A DNA stretch of 64,000 nucleotides from Vibrio superstes (lineage in GTDB: Bacteria; Pseudomonadota; Gammaproteobacteria; Enterobacterales; Vibrionaceae), in contig NZ_BCUR01000001.1 of assembly GCF_003569005.1 (NCBI RefSeq), positions 608,861 through 672,860 on the forward strand, read 5' to 3'. Below the pieces are notes generated by a model that had not been told where the DNA came from, did not search any database, and was given only the letters and a program-made list of their open reading frames with translations. Positions within the stretch are counted from its first letter, which is position 1. Every line of letters starts with the position of its first letter. The position numbers and the translations under genes were made by a program. This document shows, piece by piece, positions 26,617 to 35,781 of this stretch.

Positions 26617-26660
26617 TTGACCCAAGGAGATGAAAGGATATTATGGATGTCTAGACATCT
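26617..26660 (+). promoter_or_regulatory. Promoter with a double MetJ operator
   Basis: TTGACC (26617-26622), 16 bp, TATTAT (26639-26644) form a good sigma-70 promoter. Directly after the -10 come two adjacent met boxes, GGATGTCT and AGACATCT (26645-26660), matching the MetJ consensus AGACGTCT at 6 and 7 of 8 positions. Binding there would block initiation, so the lipoprotein gene 33 bp further on should be repressed when S-adenosylmethionine is plentiful. Confidence 0.78.
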
Positions 26661-26692
26661 ACTTTGTCTTTTCTACATTAAATGGAATTATT

Positions 26693-27496
26693 ATGAAGAT
26701 CACGAAAAGAATCACAGCATCGCTGTTGGCATCAGCACTCGCATTTGGCTTAACAGGATGTGGGGACAACGATGAGTCCGTTATTAAGATTGGTGCAACA
26801 GTTGGTCCACACGCCCAAGTTGTTGAAGCGGTTGCGAAAGAAGCTGAAAAACAAGGTCTCCATATTGAGGTGGTTGAATTCTCTGACTATATCACCCCTA
26901 ATGCAGCCTTAGCTGATGGAAGCATCGACTTAAACAGCTATCAGCATCAGCCTTTCTTGGACAACTACAACGACAACCATAGTAGTGGACTGGTTTCTAT
27001 TGGTCGCTCTATCTTAATGCGTATGGGCGTTTACTCGAACAAATACGACACGCTTGACTCCATTCCAGAGAACGCTCGAATCGCAATTCCTAACGACCCA
27101 ACCAATGGCGGTCGAGGACTACTACTACTTCAAGAAGCAGGCTTGATCACACTAAAAGAAGATGCAGGCTACAGTGCTACCTTAGGTGACATCGAGACTA
27201 ATCCAAAAAATATTCAGTTGGTAGAGGTGGACGCAGCTCAACTGCCACGCACATTAGACGATGTAGATGCAGCAGCAATTACCATGAACTACGTGATGTC
27301 TTCGGGCCTAGACCCTAAAGAACAAGGCATCTACCTAGAGTCAAAAGATGCACCTTTAGCAGTAATGGTCGTTGCTTCGAGAAACGCAGAGAAAGACAAA
27401 GAGGTTTTTGAACAAATCATGTCTATCTATCATTCGAAGGAAATCAGCAATTTCTTGGATACCACCTTTAAGGGCACTATCGAAGCGGCTAATTGA
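26693..27496 (+). CDS. metQ: MetQ/NlpA-family methionine-binding lipoprotein
   Basis: 267 residues from the ATG at 26693. Lipoprotein signal (KRITASLLASALAFGLTGC, Cys at about 19) and the NlpA/MetQ fold (VIKIGATVGPHAQVVEAV, SIDLNSYQHQPFLDNYN, IAIPNDPTNGGRGLLLLQ). MetQ delivers methionine to the MetNI ABC transporter. No metN or metI gene is adjacent, so this copy would serve a transporter encoded elsewhere or bind another ligand. The MetJ boxes in its promoter support a methionine role. An in-frame GTG/ATG extension to 26630 would run through the operator and is rejected. Confidence 0.88.
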   Translation: MKITKRITASLLASALAFGLTGCGDNDESVIKIGATVGPHAQVVEAVAKEAEKQGLHIEVVEFSDYITPNAALADGSIDLNSYQHQPFLDNYNDNHSSGLVSIGRSILMRMGVYSNKYDTLDSIPENARIAIPNDPTNGGRGLLLLQEAGLITLKEDAGYSATLGDIETNPKNIQLVEVDAAQLPRTLDDVDAAAITMNYVMSSGLDPKEQGIYLESKDAPLAVMVVASRNAEKDKEVFEQIMSIYHSKEISNFLDTTFKGTIEAAN

Positions 27497-27558
27497 TCGA
27501 ACCCAGCATAAATAAAAAAGTGATGCACTTTTCAGTTTGCTTCAGAGAGCGGTAAAAA

Positions 27559-27592
27559 GAAGGCCTAGTAATAAACTGCGGACTAGGCCTTC
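27559..27592 (-). terminator. Terminator of the small exported protein gene
   Basis: Perfect 11-bp stem GAAGGCCTAGT and ACTAGGCCTTC. On the minus strand a T-run (CTTTTTACC) follows, fitting the gene ending at 27665; on the plus strand it is preceded by A-rich and followed by an A-run, so it may also stop metQ transcription less efficiently. Confidence 0.75.
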
Positions 27593-27664
27593 AAAAAAAT
27601 GCTTCTTAACTTACATGTATTACCTCAGTAGAGGTGAAGTAACGGATCTAGCTAACCGCGCTTA

Positions 27665-27880
27665 TCAATCACCGTGTTCAAAGTAATCTATCGTCGCGTC
27701 TAGGCGGGCTTCTTCAGCCAGCATCTTACACTGCTCCGCATCAACACTACTCAAAGCTGATGCTAGCTCGATAACACGCTCATGGTCGTTAACCGCCTGA
27801 GCCTTACCCAGTTCAATACATGCTTCGGTACTGGCAAACGCCGATGCAGAGAAGAGTGACAAAATCAGTAACTTTTTCAT
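27665..27880 (-). CDS. Small exported protein, unknown
   Basis: 71 residues from the ATG at 27880, which has GAGG 7 nt upstream. A signal peptide (MKKLLILSLFSASAFA) is followed by about 55 residues with two cysteines (EACIELGK, AEQCKML) that may form a disulfide in a helical hairpin. No family recognised. Confidence 0.6.
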   Translation of the reverse strand: MKKLLILSLFSASAFASTEACIELGKAQAVNDHERVIELASALSSVDAEQCKMLAEEARLDATIDYFEHGD

Positions 27881-28471
27881 AATTGCCTCACTGGTCCATT
27901 GTCCACAGATGACAAACAGATAAGACCCGCTTTGGCTCAAATTTATTTCGTTTTAGAAAAACTAGTAGACAAAGCGCACTCACTACTACCCCACATATAC
28001 ACCTGTATATCGCTTTCATCATTACTAAAGCAACTGTCGATGCTTCTGTTAGATCCTAAATACTACAACGCTTAATTGAGATATCGAGAACGCTGTAGAA
28101 AATTTGTTCAAACCCAAAAGCGTCAACTTTATGGAGTCCCTACAGTTCGCGAGGCTTTTTTGTACTTCACATTTAAAATCAAAAAGCAGTATGGAGAAAC
28201 TTATTCTAGATTGCTTTTAGCTAACTTTTCGCACTGTTGATTGTTGATAATTATCACTAAAAACCAAGTCAGCCTCGAATAAACCTGAGTTACATCCAGT
28301 TACTTTTACTTAAAATCAGGGATGCTTTGGTTGCTGTGTGTACTACTAAATTTTCTGGGTATTTATGTCTATGAATATCCTGAATGTTTTTCGATGATAA
28401 GAGCCCAGAACCACCAGCTTGAACTGAACATGAGTAAGTTTAGGCTATGATGCGGCAATATAAGCGCATTG
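27881..28471. other. Gap of about 590 bp, AT-rich, no gene seen
   Basis: No coding frame is supported. A TGATAATTATCA palindrome at about 28246-28257 resembles part of a Fur box but lacks the usual spacing, and there is no iron gene beside it. The right end carries the promoter of the nucleosidase gene. Confidence 0.45.
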
Positions 28472-28487
28472 AAGCAAACGATTGCAA
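28472..28487 (+). promoter_or_regulatory. PurR-type operator
   Basis: AAGCAAACGATTGCAA matches the PurR consensus ACGCAAACGTTTGCGT at 12 of 16 positions, including the central CAAACG core, 41 bp before the nucleosidase ATG. It suits purine control of the nucleosidase-nupC pair. Confidence 0.65.
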
Positions 28488-28527
28488 CTGGTAGACTCCG
28501 CGCTCTTTTTCATTGAACAGTTTACCT

Positions 28528-29313
28528 ATGCAAAATAATCAAGTGTTAACACATCTAAAGGGCCAGCCTATTCTTGTGCAAGGGGCCATGGATGTTGAGA
28601 CCGAAACCCTCATTGCCTCACTGGATAACCCAACTAAAACCACTATCGCTTCATGGACGTTTTGGCAAGGTGAATACTTAAACTACCCTGTTATTGTGTC
28701 TCGCACAGAGATTGGACTTGCGAATGCTGCCGCGTCAACGACATTAGCAATAGAGCGCTTCAAACCAGCCTGCATTATTAACCAAGGTACCGCTGGAGGC
28801 CACGACCCAGAACTTTATCGCGGCGATATTGTTATTGGTGAAAGTAGCTTTAACATGGCGGCGCTTAAGTCACAGTTCACTGAAAAAGGAAAGGGAATGC
28901 ATCCTCAAACGTGGGAACGCCTTGGGTATCCAATGCACCTTAGAGAGGATGACAAAGTCGTTGAACATGAACAGTTTTTTGCTAACCCTGAACTGGTAAA
29001 ACTTGCACTAGAGCAAGCGGAGCATTACTCACAAGGCAAGGTGGTTAAGGGCGTTATTGGTACTGCTGATGAGTGGAACCGCGAGTTGGATAGAATCAAC
29101 TGGTACCACGAGACATTGGGTACATCAGTAGAAGAGATGGAAACATCCGCGGCCGCCCTAGTCGCACACGCTTATCAGGTTCCTTTCTTGGGCATTCGAG
29201 TGCTATCTAATACCGACCAACACGAGCAAGATTTTGAGCCTAGTACCGCTATCGATTGCCAGAACTATACGCTAGGCGTCATTAAAGCACTGATAAAAAA
29301 CGTGCTTTCTTAA
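28528..29313 (+). CDS. 5'-methylthioadenosine/adenosylhomocysteine nucleosidase-family enzyme
   Basis: 261 residues from the ATG at 28528. The nucleoside-phosphorylase fold of MTA/SAH nucleosidases is shown by [40 protein letters not shown], the [13 protein letters not shown] nucleoside-binding motif and LSNTDQ with the catalytic Asp. It cleaves purine nucleosides or MTA to base and sugar. It is longer than the housekeeping MTAN (about 230) and is paired with the nucleoside carrier NupC 42 bp downstream, so it may act on imported nucleosides. A PurR box lies in its promoter. Confidence 0.82.
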   Translation: MQNNQVLTHLKGQPILVQGAMDVETETLIASLDNPTKTTIASWTFWQGEYLNYPVIVSRTEIGLANAAASTTLAIERFKPACIINQGTAGGHDPELYRGDIVIGESSFNMAALKSQFTEKGKGMHPQTWERLGYPMHLREDDKVVEHEQFFANPELVKLALEQAEHYSQGKVVKGVIGTADEWNRELDRINWYHETLGTSVEEMETSAAALVAHAYQVPFLGIRVLSNTDQHEQDFEPSTAIDCQNYTLGVIKALIKNVLS

Positions 29314-29355
29314 TCGAACACACATTTTCCTTTAAAAATTTTTTCGGAACACAGA

Positions 29356-30624
29356 ATGCACATTTTAATTAGTTTTATCGGCATTTTTGCGCTGCTATTT
29401 ATTGCTTACTTAGTATCAGAAAATCGCAAAGCCATCAATTTCCGTACTGTTGGTTACGCTTTTTTAATCCAGTTTATTCTCGGTGGTTTTGTTCTCTATT
29501 CATCATTTGGTCAGGCAGTCATTCTCTCTTTAGCCAATGGTTTTTCAGCCGTTATTGGTTATAGCAATGAGGGAATTAGCTTCCTGTTTGGCGGTCTTGT
29601 TAGTGACAAGATGTATGAGCTATTTGGTGGGGGCGGCTTTGTCGTCGCATTCAAAATTCTCCCCGTCATCGTTTTCTTCGCAGCTCTTTCATCCATTCTT
29701 TATCACTTGGGCATTATGCAGTTTGTGGTTAAGTGGGTCGGTGGCTTCTTGCAGAAACTGCTTAAAACCAGTAAAGCTGAGTCAATGTCGGCAAGCGCAA
29801 ACATCTTTCTAGGCGTGACGGAAGCTCCTCTTCTGATCAAGCCTTATATGCCAAAAATGACCCGCTCTGAACTATTCGCTGTAATGTGTGGTGGCTTGGC
29901 TTCGATTGCCGGCACCATGCTGGTAAGCTATGCACAGCTTGGGGTGAAGATGGAGTACCTTCTAGCCGCTTCATTTATGGCAGCACCAGGTGGATTGCTA
30001 TTTGCGAAGCTTCTTATCCCAGAGACAGAAACGTTCAACGATGAAGACCTTAAAGATAGCGAAGAAACCAAAGCCTCAAACATCATCGATGCTGCAACCC
30101 AAGGTACACTAAGTGGCCTTTACCTCGCATTCGCTGTTGGCGCAATGCTACTGACCTTTGTCAGTTTGGTGGCCATGTTAAATGGCATGCTAGGTGGTGT
30201 TGGTGGTTGGTTTGGTTTTGAAAACCTTAGTCTTGAACTTATCCTTGGTTACATCTTTGCGCCAATAGCATGGCTTATGGGTGTTCCATGGGACGAAGCG
30301 ATGCTTGCTGGCTCATTCGTGGGACAAAAGATTGTGGTAAACGAGTTCTTCGCATACATCAATCTAGCCCCATACCTGTCTGGCGACGCCATCGTTGCAG
30401 CAACTGGCCTGCCAATGACTGAAAAGACGCAGGTAATCATATCGTTCGCACTATGCGGCTTTGCCAATATTGGTACGGTTGCGATCGCTATCGGTGGTAT
30501 TGGGGGCATGATCCCAGAACGTCGCGAGCAAATTGCCTCTCTAGGTGCCAAAGCTCTGCTAGCAGGTATCATGTCAAACCTAATGGGTGCGACTATCGCC
30601 GGTATTTTTATCGGTCTTGCGTAA
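29356..30624 (+). CDS. nupC: NupC-family concentrative nucleoside transporter
   Basis: 422 residues, about ten membrane helices, with CNT signatures: FGGGGFVVAFKILPVIVFFAALSSILYHLG, the SANIFLGVTEAPLLIKPYM substrate motif, and GFANIGTVAIAIGGIGGMIPERR near the C-terminus. It imports nucleosides with H+ or Na+. The nucleosidase upstream and the PurR box make a purine-salvage unit. A strong terminator follows. Confidence 0.92.
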   Translation: MHILISFIGIFALLFIAYLVSENRKAINFRTVGYAFLIQFILGGFVLYSSFGQAVILSLANGFSAVIGYSNEGISFLFGGLVSDKMYELFGGGGFVVAFKILPVIVFFAALSSILYHLGIMQFVVKWVGGFLQKLLKTSKAESMSASANIFLGVTEAPLLIKPYMPKMTRSELFAVMCGGLASIAGTMLVSYAQLGVKMEYLLAASFMAAPGGLLFAKLLIPETETFNDEDLKDSEETKASNIIDAATQGTLSGLYLAFAVGAMLLTFVSLVAMLNGMLGGVGGWFGFENLSLELILGYIFAPIAWLMGVPWDEAMLAGSFVGQKIVVNEFFAYINLAPYLSGDAIVAATGLPMTEKTQVIISFALCGFANIGTVAIAIGGIGGMIPERREQIASLGAKALLAGIMSNLMGATIAGIFIGLA

Positions 30625-30649
30625 AGGAAGGGCTGCTTAGATAACATTA

Positions 30650-30690
30650 AAAAAGGGTAATGGTGCACTCAATGCGCCATTACCCTTTTT
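30650..30690 (+). terminator. Terminator after nupC
   Basis: 14-bp stem AAAAAGGGTAATGG and CCATTACCCTTTTT with a 13-nt loop and T-run inside the stem; works as a bidirectional intrinsic terminator 26 bp after the nupC stop. Confidence 0.9.
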
Positions 30691-30737
30691 AGGATCAGTC
30701 AAAATATCTCACAAATCTCTTAACTGATCGGCACTGC

Positions 30738-30870
30738 TGCATAATGCAGAGCTACTTAGACCCTCAATAGAAACACTCGAGGGTGACGTGAAAGCGCGGC
30801 TTTGCCAAAAACCGTCGTCTCCGAGAGCTTTTATCGGAGACCTCTTCAAATGCAGAGGTAGTGCTAAGAG
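30738..30870. repeat. Single copy of the 105-bp palindromic repeat
   Basis: One unit with hairpin B (ACCCTCAA...TCGAGGGT, one mismatch) near 30759-30783 and hairpin A (GTCTCCGA...TCGGAGAC) near 30815-30840, joined by the conserved GACGTGAAAGCGCGGCTTTG spacer. It lies between the convergent nupC and PTS genes, that is, at both their 3' ends, flanked by related GCAGAG sequences. Confidence 0.85.
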
Positions 30871-30885
30871 CATAATTATAGGGGG

Positions 30886-32433
30886 TTATACTTGGATGAG
30901 TTGACTCATCTCCTCTCGAACTTGTGGTACCGTAAGTCCAACAATAATCTGGAAGCTTTCTGCATTGCGAACGACATTGACGGCTCCTCGTTGCTGAAAG
31001 TATTCCGTAGACTCAACTAGCTCAGGGTTTTTTACTTTTATGCGTAGGCGAGTGGCACAGTTAGTCAATAGTTCAATGTTGTCGCTACCGCCAAGACCTT
31101 CAATAAAAGCATTCGCTTGACTGTCTTTGCTCACTGCACCATTTTTTTGTGCAGAGCGATACTCTTCTTTTGATACAAATTTTACTTCTGCATCATCTCG
31201 ACCCGGAGTCATGATGTTGTATTTCAGTATGATTGCTCTAAAGCTGAAGAAGTAGATAGCGGTGAAAGCCAGGCCAATTATAATTTGAATGGCGTAAGTA
31301 CCCATGTGATTTGCGCCAAGTGGAAGCCAGTTTTGGAATACAAAATCAATAAGACCCGTTTGGAAGTTTCCTGACACGCCTAACATGAAGGCAAGGGTTG
31401 CCATAGTCGCTGACAGCAAAGCATGAAGCACAAATAAACCAGGAGCGATAAATAGGAAGGTAAATTCAATGGGTTCTGTGATACCGGTTAGGATTGCTGT
31501 AATAGCCGCGCCTAGTACTAAACCTAGAACCATTTTTTTCTTTTCAGGTTTCGCGGTTGAGTAGAGTGCGAGAGCAATACCAGTACATCCAAATACCTTA
31601 CCCATACCAGTCAGCATTAGACCGCCTTGAGGGAATTGTTCAGTTAAAGGTGCGCTGCTTTCAGCAAATTGTTGAATGTGTTGAATCCAGTAGGCTACCG
31701 TTCCGCCGTCAACAGCTACAGGGCCATAGAAAACGGGTCCATAAACAAAGTGGTGCAAACCCGTTGGAATGAGCAGACGTTCTAGCAAAGTAAATGCCCA
31801 AACACCAAATGCGCCAGCATTAACTAAGAATGTTTGAAGGCCATTGATACCGTCTTGAATTGTTGGCCAAATAAAGCAAGTGACAATGGCCAGTGCAACC
31901 ATAATCGGGAAGCTAATGATCACAACCAGAGGCGTTCCATTGAATACAGACGCCCAATCAGGCAACTTGCGATCAAAATAATTATTGTGAATCCAAACAG
32001 ATACACCAGCAATGACGATAGCGCCCAAAAGATTCGTATCGAAGGTTAAAATACCGCCGACCTCTGTTAGACCACGTTCCCCAGCAATATAGTTCACACC
32101 GAGATCAGCACCCCAAAATTGCAATATACCGCCGATCACATAATTAAATGTGATGTAAGAAACTAACGTTGCCAGTACTGCTCGTCCTGATGCAGATTTT
32201 GCTAACGCTATTGGCAAGCCAACAGCAAAAATCAGGGACATGTTTTTGAAAACAGCAAGTGACGCTTGAAGCAAGATTGTTGAAACACTGTGCCAGGTAG
32301 AGCCTGGAACTGCCCAAGGGAATAGGTCTTGGTTTAGCAGCATCACAGTTAAGCCGAGTAGCATACCTGCAGCAGGGAAGAGTAGAACAGGCACAAACAT
32401 AGCTGCACCAAATCTTTGTATTATATCTTTCAT
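30886..32433 (-). CDS. PTS alpha-glucoside-specific EIICB component
   Basis: 515 residues from the ATG at 32433 (GAGG 6 nt upstream). The EIIC domain (about 1-400; GAAMFVPVLLFPAAGMLLGL, GITEPIEFTFLF motif) is followed by a linker and an EIIB domain with phosphocysteine C459 (LLTNCATRLRIKV). The GITEPIEF and GLHHF motifs place it in the glucose-glucoside superfamily, close to AglA/MalX/GlvC carriers. It phosphorylates and imports an alpha-glucoside such as maltose or a sucrose isomer, whose phosphate is cleaved by the GH4 enzyme encoded upstream. EIIA must come from elsewhere (for example Crr). The two genes are 56 bp apart. Confidence 0.88.
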   Translation of the reverse strand: MKDIIQRFGAAMFVPVLLFPAAGMLLGLTVMLLNQDLFPWAVPGSTWHSVSTILLQASLAVFKNMSLIFAVGLPIALAKSASGRAVLATLVSYITFNYVIGGILQFWGADLGVNYIAGERGLTEVGGILTFDTNLLGAIVIAGVSVWIHNNYFDRKLPDWASVFNGTPLVVIISFPIMVALAIVTCFIWPTIQDGINGLQTFLVNAGAFGVWAFTLLERLLIPTGLHHFVYGPVFYGPVAVDGGTVAYWIQHIQQFAESSAPLTEQFPQGGLMLTGMGKVFGCTGIALALYSTAKPEKKKMVLGLVLGAAITAILTGITEPIEFTFLFIAPGLFVLHALLSATMATLAFMLGVSGNFQTGLIDFVFQNWLPLGANHMGTYAIQIIIGLAFTAIYFFSFRAIILKYNIMTPGRDDAEVKFVSKEEYRSAQKNGAVSKDSQANAFIEGLGGSDNIELLTNCATRLRIKVKNPELVESTEYFQQRGAVNVVRNAESFQIIVGLTVPQVREEMSQLIQV

Positions 32434-32452
32434 AGGGACCTCAAAGTTCACG

Positions 32453-32476
32453 TTAACTGGCCGTTAAGCCAGTTAA
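32453..32476 (-). other. Intercistronic hairpin GH4-EIICB
   Basis: Perfect 9-bp stem TTAACTGGC, loop CGTTAA, GCCAGTTAA between the GH4 and PTS genes. No T-run follows, so it may be an mRNA stability or processing element separating enzyme and transporter expression. Confidence 0.5.
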
Positions 32477-32489
32477 TTGATATTTATAA

Positions 32490-33818
32490 TTATTGGAAGA
32501 ATTGTGGTAGATATTTACTATTTTCTACGAGCAGCTCATCGACGATGGCTTTCGCTTTTGGAACATTAATCACAGTGCGATTTAACGTTAATGCATTGAC
32601 CAATTTTTGTTTATTTCCTTCATACCATGCATCGACTACTAGCTTTTCGTAACCAAGCTGACTTTCAATCATTCCTTTTTGAAAGGTAGGAATTGCGCCA
32701 ACAGAAAAAGCTTTAGGACCGTCATTGGTAAGAGCACATGGGACTTCTACCATAGCGTCGTCTTGTAAGTTAGAAATAGTGCCGTTGTTTGGAACAATTA
32801 CTAAATAGGTGTCACCCATGTTGTAAGCAAGTGATGCAGCAACACGAACCATGTAGCGACCATGGATGTCAGCATGCAATGTTTCATTTGATGTTGTACC
32901 AGCTTCAATAATTCTCTGATTCAATTCAAAGACACGCTTTTCACGACCATTAATGACCTGGCGTCCACGAGTATTAGTAAGATCTTCTTTAGACACCATT
33001 TTTTCAGGGTATAGGTAATACTGAAGGTAGGTGTTTGGTAAAAACTCAGGGTTATCTTCAAGCATGGTCTTCATGTTTTTGAAGGTAGCTTGCCATGATG
33101 GATCATCCGCTATCTCTGGATCAATCGCGCTAATTCCTTGGTTTAGGATAATATTTTTAATCTCGCTGGTTAGATCTTGACCTTGTTTGTTCTTTATTTT
33201 CGTGAACCATCCGTAATGATTCAGACCAAAATACTCAGGTACTAGGTCCCAAAATTCACAGCCTAATAGGTTAGCGTAGCTGACCATAATAGCGGCGGGC
33301 ATATCACAGATGTTTAGGATTCGTTTGTCGTCCGGAAACTCACGGTTTAAGGCTTCAGCAACAATAGCCGCTGGGTTGGTGTAGTTAAGAATCCACGCTT
33401 CTGTAGAGTATGAACGAATGTCGTTTACTAGCTCAATCATGTCGCCAATTGATCGAAGACCATAAGCCATTCCTCCAGCGCCACAGGTCTCTTGACCTAC
33501 ACAGCCATGACTCAACGGGATTTGCTCATCACGCTCACGAGCTTCTAAACCGCCAGTACGAATCTGAATAAAGAAGAAATCCGAATCAGAAAATGCAACG
33601 GCTTTATCTGTGGTGTAGATAAATTCTTCAACCTCAGGGTAGTGCTCTTTGAATAGGATTTCTGTCGCTTTTGCATTTGACTCTTGACGTTCTGCATCAA
33701 TGTCATAAAAGACTACACGCTTAAGTGGGAAGGTCTCTTTCTCTGCAATTAGGCTGTTCATCATACCTAGGGTATAGGTACTTCCTGCGCCAACAACGGT
33801 TAGATTTTGCTTTTTCAT
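32490..33818 (-). CDS. 6-phospho-alpha-glucosidase, GH4 (GlvA/MalH/AglB type)
   Basis: 442 residues. NAD-binding start VVGAGSTYTLGMMNSL and the GH4 diagnostic motif C171-D-M-P174, the alpha-type signature (beta-type enzymes carry C-N-x-P), followed by the metal His in LNHYGWF and CVGQETCGAGG. GH4 enzymes need NAD+ and a divalent metal and cleave phosphorylated disaccharides by a redox mechanism. With the downstream EIICB it forms a maltose/alpha-glucoside phosphate pathway. The gene is first in its operon; four operator-like repeats precede it. Confidence 0.92.
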   Translation of the reverse strand: MKKQNLTVVGAGSTYTLGMMNSLIAEKETFPLKRVVFYDIDAERQESNAKATEILFKEHYPEVEEFIYTTDKAVAFSDSDFFFIQIRTGGLEARERDEQIPLSHGCVGQETCGAGGMAYGLRSIGDMIELVNDIRSYSTEAWILNYTNPAAIVAEALNREFPDDKRILNICDMPAAIMVSYANLLGCEFWDLVPEYFGLNHYGWFTKIKNKQGQDLTSEIKNIILNQGISAIDPEIADDPSWQATFKNMKTMLEDNPEFLPNTYLQYYLYPEKMVSKEDLTNTRGRQVINGREKRVFELNQRIIEAGTTSNETLHADIHGRYMVRVAASLAYNMGDTYLVIVPNNGTISNLQDDAMVEVPCALTNDGPKAFSVGAIPTFQKGMIESQLGYEKLVVDAWYEGNKQKLVNALTLNRTVINVPKAKAIVDELLVENSKYLPQFFQ

Positions 33819-33852
33819 AGTAATGTCTTAATGTCTGTTTCGATGGCCCAAA

Positions 33853-33971
33853 TGTATCTTAAAAGTATTCTTTCTAGCAATACATTTGAGATACTTATGA
33901 CGGGTATTTTAAGTACGATCACAATAAATACCTTGAAATGTATTTTAAAAGTATCATTGATCACATTTTGC
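33853..33971. promoter_or_regulatory. Repeated GntR-type operators and CRP-like half site
   Basis: Between the GH4 gene (minus) and the GntR gene (plus): TGTATCTTAAAAGTAT (33853-33868), ATACATTTGAGATACT (33880-33895, inverted), GTATTTTAAGTAC (33904-33916) and TGTATTTTAAAAGTAT (33939-33954). The outer two are 15/16 identical and 86 bp apart. These GTAT-AT-rich-GTAT/ATAC elements fit HutC-type GntR operators. AAAATGTGATCAATG, read on the minus strand at about 33955-33969, has a perfect CRP left half next to the last operator. Confidence 0.65.
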
Positions 33972-34001
33972 TTTTAATATGCTTGGGAGCGAGGAGATAA
34001 G

Positions 34002-34709
34002 ATGAACAAACCGAGATACTTGCAGATAGCAGATACGTTGATAGAGAGAATAAACAGTGGGGAGTTACCCTCTGGTTCAATTTTGCCTACTGAAGGTCAG
34101 CTTCAATTAGAGTTTGATGTAAGTAGAGTAACGATTCGTAAAGCAATGCAATTACTAGTGGATAAGGATTTACTGTCTCGTAAACGAGGGAGCGGCACTT
34201 ATGTTAAACCACCCAAAGCCCATCACAATGCGTTGCAACTCAGCGGCTTTGTAGAAGAAGTTTCAGCGCAGGGCCAAATACCAAGCTCCAAAATAATTAC
34301 CTTTGAGCTTATTGAATGTAGCGAATTAGTAGCGGATAAACTGAATATTGCCGTAGGTGAAGAGGTTTACTCGATCAGACGTTTACGCCTGATTGATGGT
34401 GAACCGGAGGTGTTGGAACATACATTTTTGCCAGTGGTCTTATTTCCTGATTTGAGTATCAAAGCGATGCGTGCATCAAAGTATGACTATATAGAGAAGA
34501 CTAAAGGATTAAAGATTAAGCTTTCTCGTCAATCAATTCGGCCAGAGGTTTTAGACAAAAAGGGGGCTGATGAATTAAATATTGACGTATCAATCCCTGT
34601 TATTCGAGTGGACTCTGTTGGTGAATTGGAAAGCGGAGCGGTATTTGAATATACCGTTCATTATTTCAGAGTGAATCAATACAGTTTTGATTACATTGCC
34701 TATCGTTAA
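34002..34709 (+). CDS. GntR/HutC-family repressor with UTRA domain
   Basis: 235 residues: N-terminal winged HTH (YLQIADTLIERINSGELPSGSILPTEGQLQLEFDVSRVTIRKAMQLL) and a C-terminal UTRA ligand domain (about 80-235; VLEHTFLPVVLFPDL, FEYTVHYFRVNQYSF). It is divergent from the GH4-EIICB operon with repeated operators between, so it most likely represses that operon, its effector being a phosphorylated alpha-glucoside. Confidence 0.9.
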   Translation: MNKPRYLQIADTLIERINSGELPSGSILPTEGQLQLEFDVSRVTIRKAMQLLVDKDLLSRKRGSGTYVKPPKAHHNALQLSGFVEEVSAQGQIPSSKIITFELIECSELVADKLNIAVGEEVYSIRRLRLIDGEPEVLEHTFLPVVLFPDLSIKAMRASKYDYIEKTKGLKIKLSRQSIRPEVLDKKGADELNIDVSIPVIRVDSVGELESGAVFEYTVHYFRVNQYSFDYIAYR

Positions 34710-35322
34710 TTATGATTTAAATCAGTCGCTTGAGATGCCTTTTTATCAGTTCTAGATGTCTTTATCTAGATAAGTAAGGTCACAGCGTTATACACGCAAA
34801 TTTACCTAGGACATTAAAGTTTATGTGTTTATCTAGGTGAAAAACCTCAATACAGCGACTTCAAAAATAGTTCTTGTGGTCTATCAAAATAATAAAGCCG
34901 TTACAGAATTAGCCTAGATCCTACCCCCTATATGAGCACTTTTGTCACTATGAGTGTGTTTGGAAGCAACTTTCATTCGGGTTGTAAGGCTGCGCTTTCA
35001 TCTAGTTCTGATTATTTTGGAAATAACAGCCCTAGCACCTCTTTTCTATCTGATTACTCGGAATGTGATATCGCCCAAAAAAATGTAACAACAAGTAACT
35101 GGGGTAATGCCTTTTTTAATCTCGATCAATAAAGCCATGTATCTAATTTGTATCATTAAACCGTGTCTAGGTGCGCTTATGCCGCACCTTCAAGATTAGA
35201 TTTAACTAAGGCTCGACACATAACTGTTCTCTCGTTTTGAGATCTAAAGTTGTGCATCGAGCAAAAATCCTTTTTATATCCGCTCTATGATGCACATAGA
35301 TTAAAACTAAATAAGGCATCAC
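34710..35322. other. 613-bp gap, no supported gene
   Basis: A 66-codon frame (34932-35132) lacks a ribosome binding site and has a Ser-rich, unconvincing product. No hairpin with a T-run, tRNA or repeat stands out. The right end holds the promoter of the DoxX-like gene. Confidence 0.45.
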
Positions 35323-35766
35323 ATGAGTAATACCCAATCAATACCATCACAAGCAACACTCTCTATATCTTCTCTAACTATGATTGCGACCTATGCAAGC
35401 CTTTATATAGCTCAAATTGCTCTATTTTGGACTGCATTTGAGAAGTTTTCTGGAGCACCTGAATGGTTAACCGAGATGCTAGCTTCTTCTCCATTCGCTC
35501 CATTAACTGGTTTTGGTTGGATCATGATTGGAGCTCTAGAGTTGCTAGTGCTCGCTTTTGTTGTGCTTAGCTTGGTAAAGAAAGAGTTTCTTGGTCACAA
35601 CAATGGGTTATTTTTAAAAGCAGCTATTTCTATAGGTATGGTTGCATTGGCGACTATGGCAATGGGGACTAGCTTTGCCAATGACTTTGCAAGTAAAGCA
35701 AGCTTCATTTATTACTTGGGTGCTCAAGTAGTTATGTATTTGATCGCTGATCGCCAATCTCAGTAA
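35323..35766 (+). CDS. DoxX-like four-helix membrane protein
   Basis: 147 residues with four predicted membrane helices (about 18-38, 62-84, 98-116, 126-142) and an AFEKFSGAPEWLTEMLASSPFAPLTGFGW loop that recalls DoxX/DUF417 proteins. Their role is unclear; some protect against reactive species. AAGG stands 9 nt before the ATG. It is alone, followed by a strong hairpin, and is not obviously part of the neighbouring sugar operon. Confidence 0.6.
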   Translation: MSNTQSIPSQATLSISSLTMIATYASLYIAQIALFWTAFEKFSGAPEWLTEMLASSPFAPLTGFGWIMIGALELLVLAFVVLSLVKKEFLGHNNGLFLKAAISIGMVALATMAMGTSFANDFASKASFIYYLGAQVVMYLIADRQSQ

Positions 35767-35781
35767 CGCTTAGTTACTATA

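Noticed and set aside
28246..28257. TGATAATTATCA as a Fur box
   Set aside because: Only a 12-bp palindrome without the 7-1-7 spacing of Fur sites and no iron gene follows it.
34932..35132. 66-codon frame in the gap after the GntR gene
   Set aside because: No Shine-Dalgarno sequence, Ser-rich product without any motif, no neighbour context.
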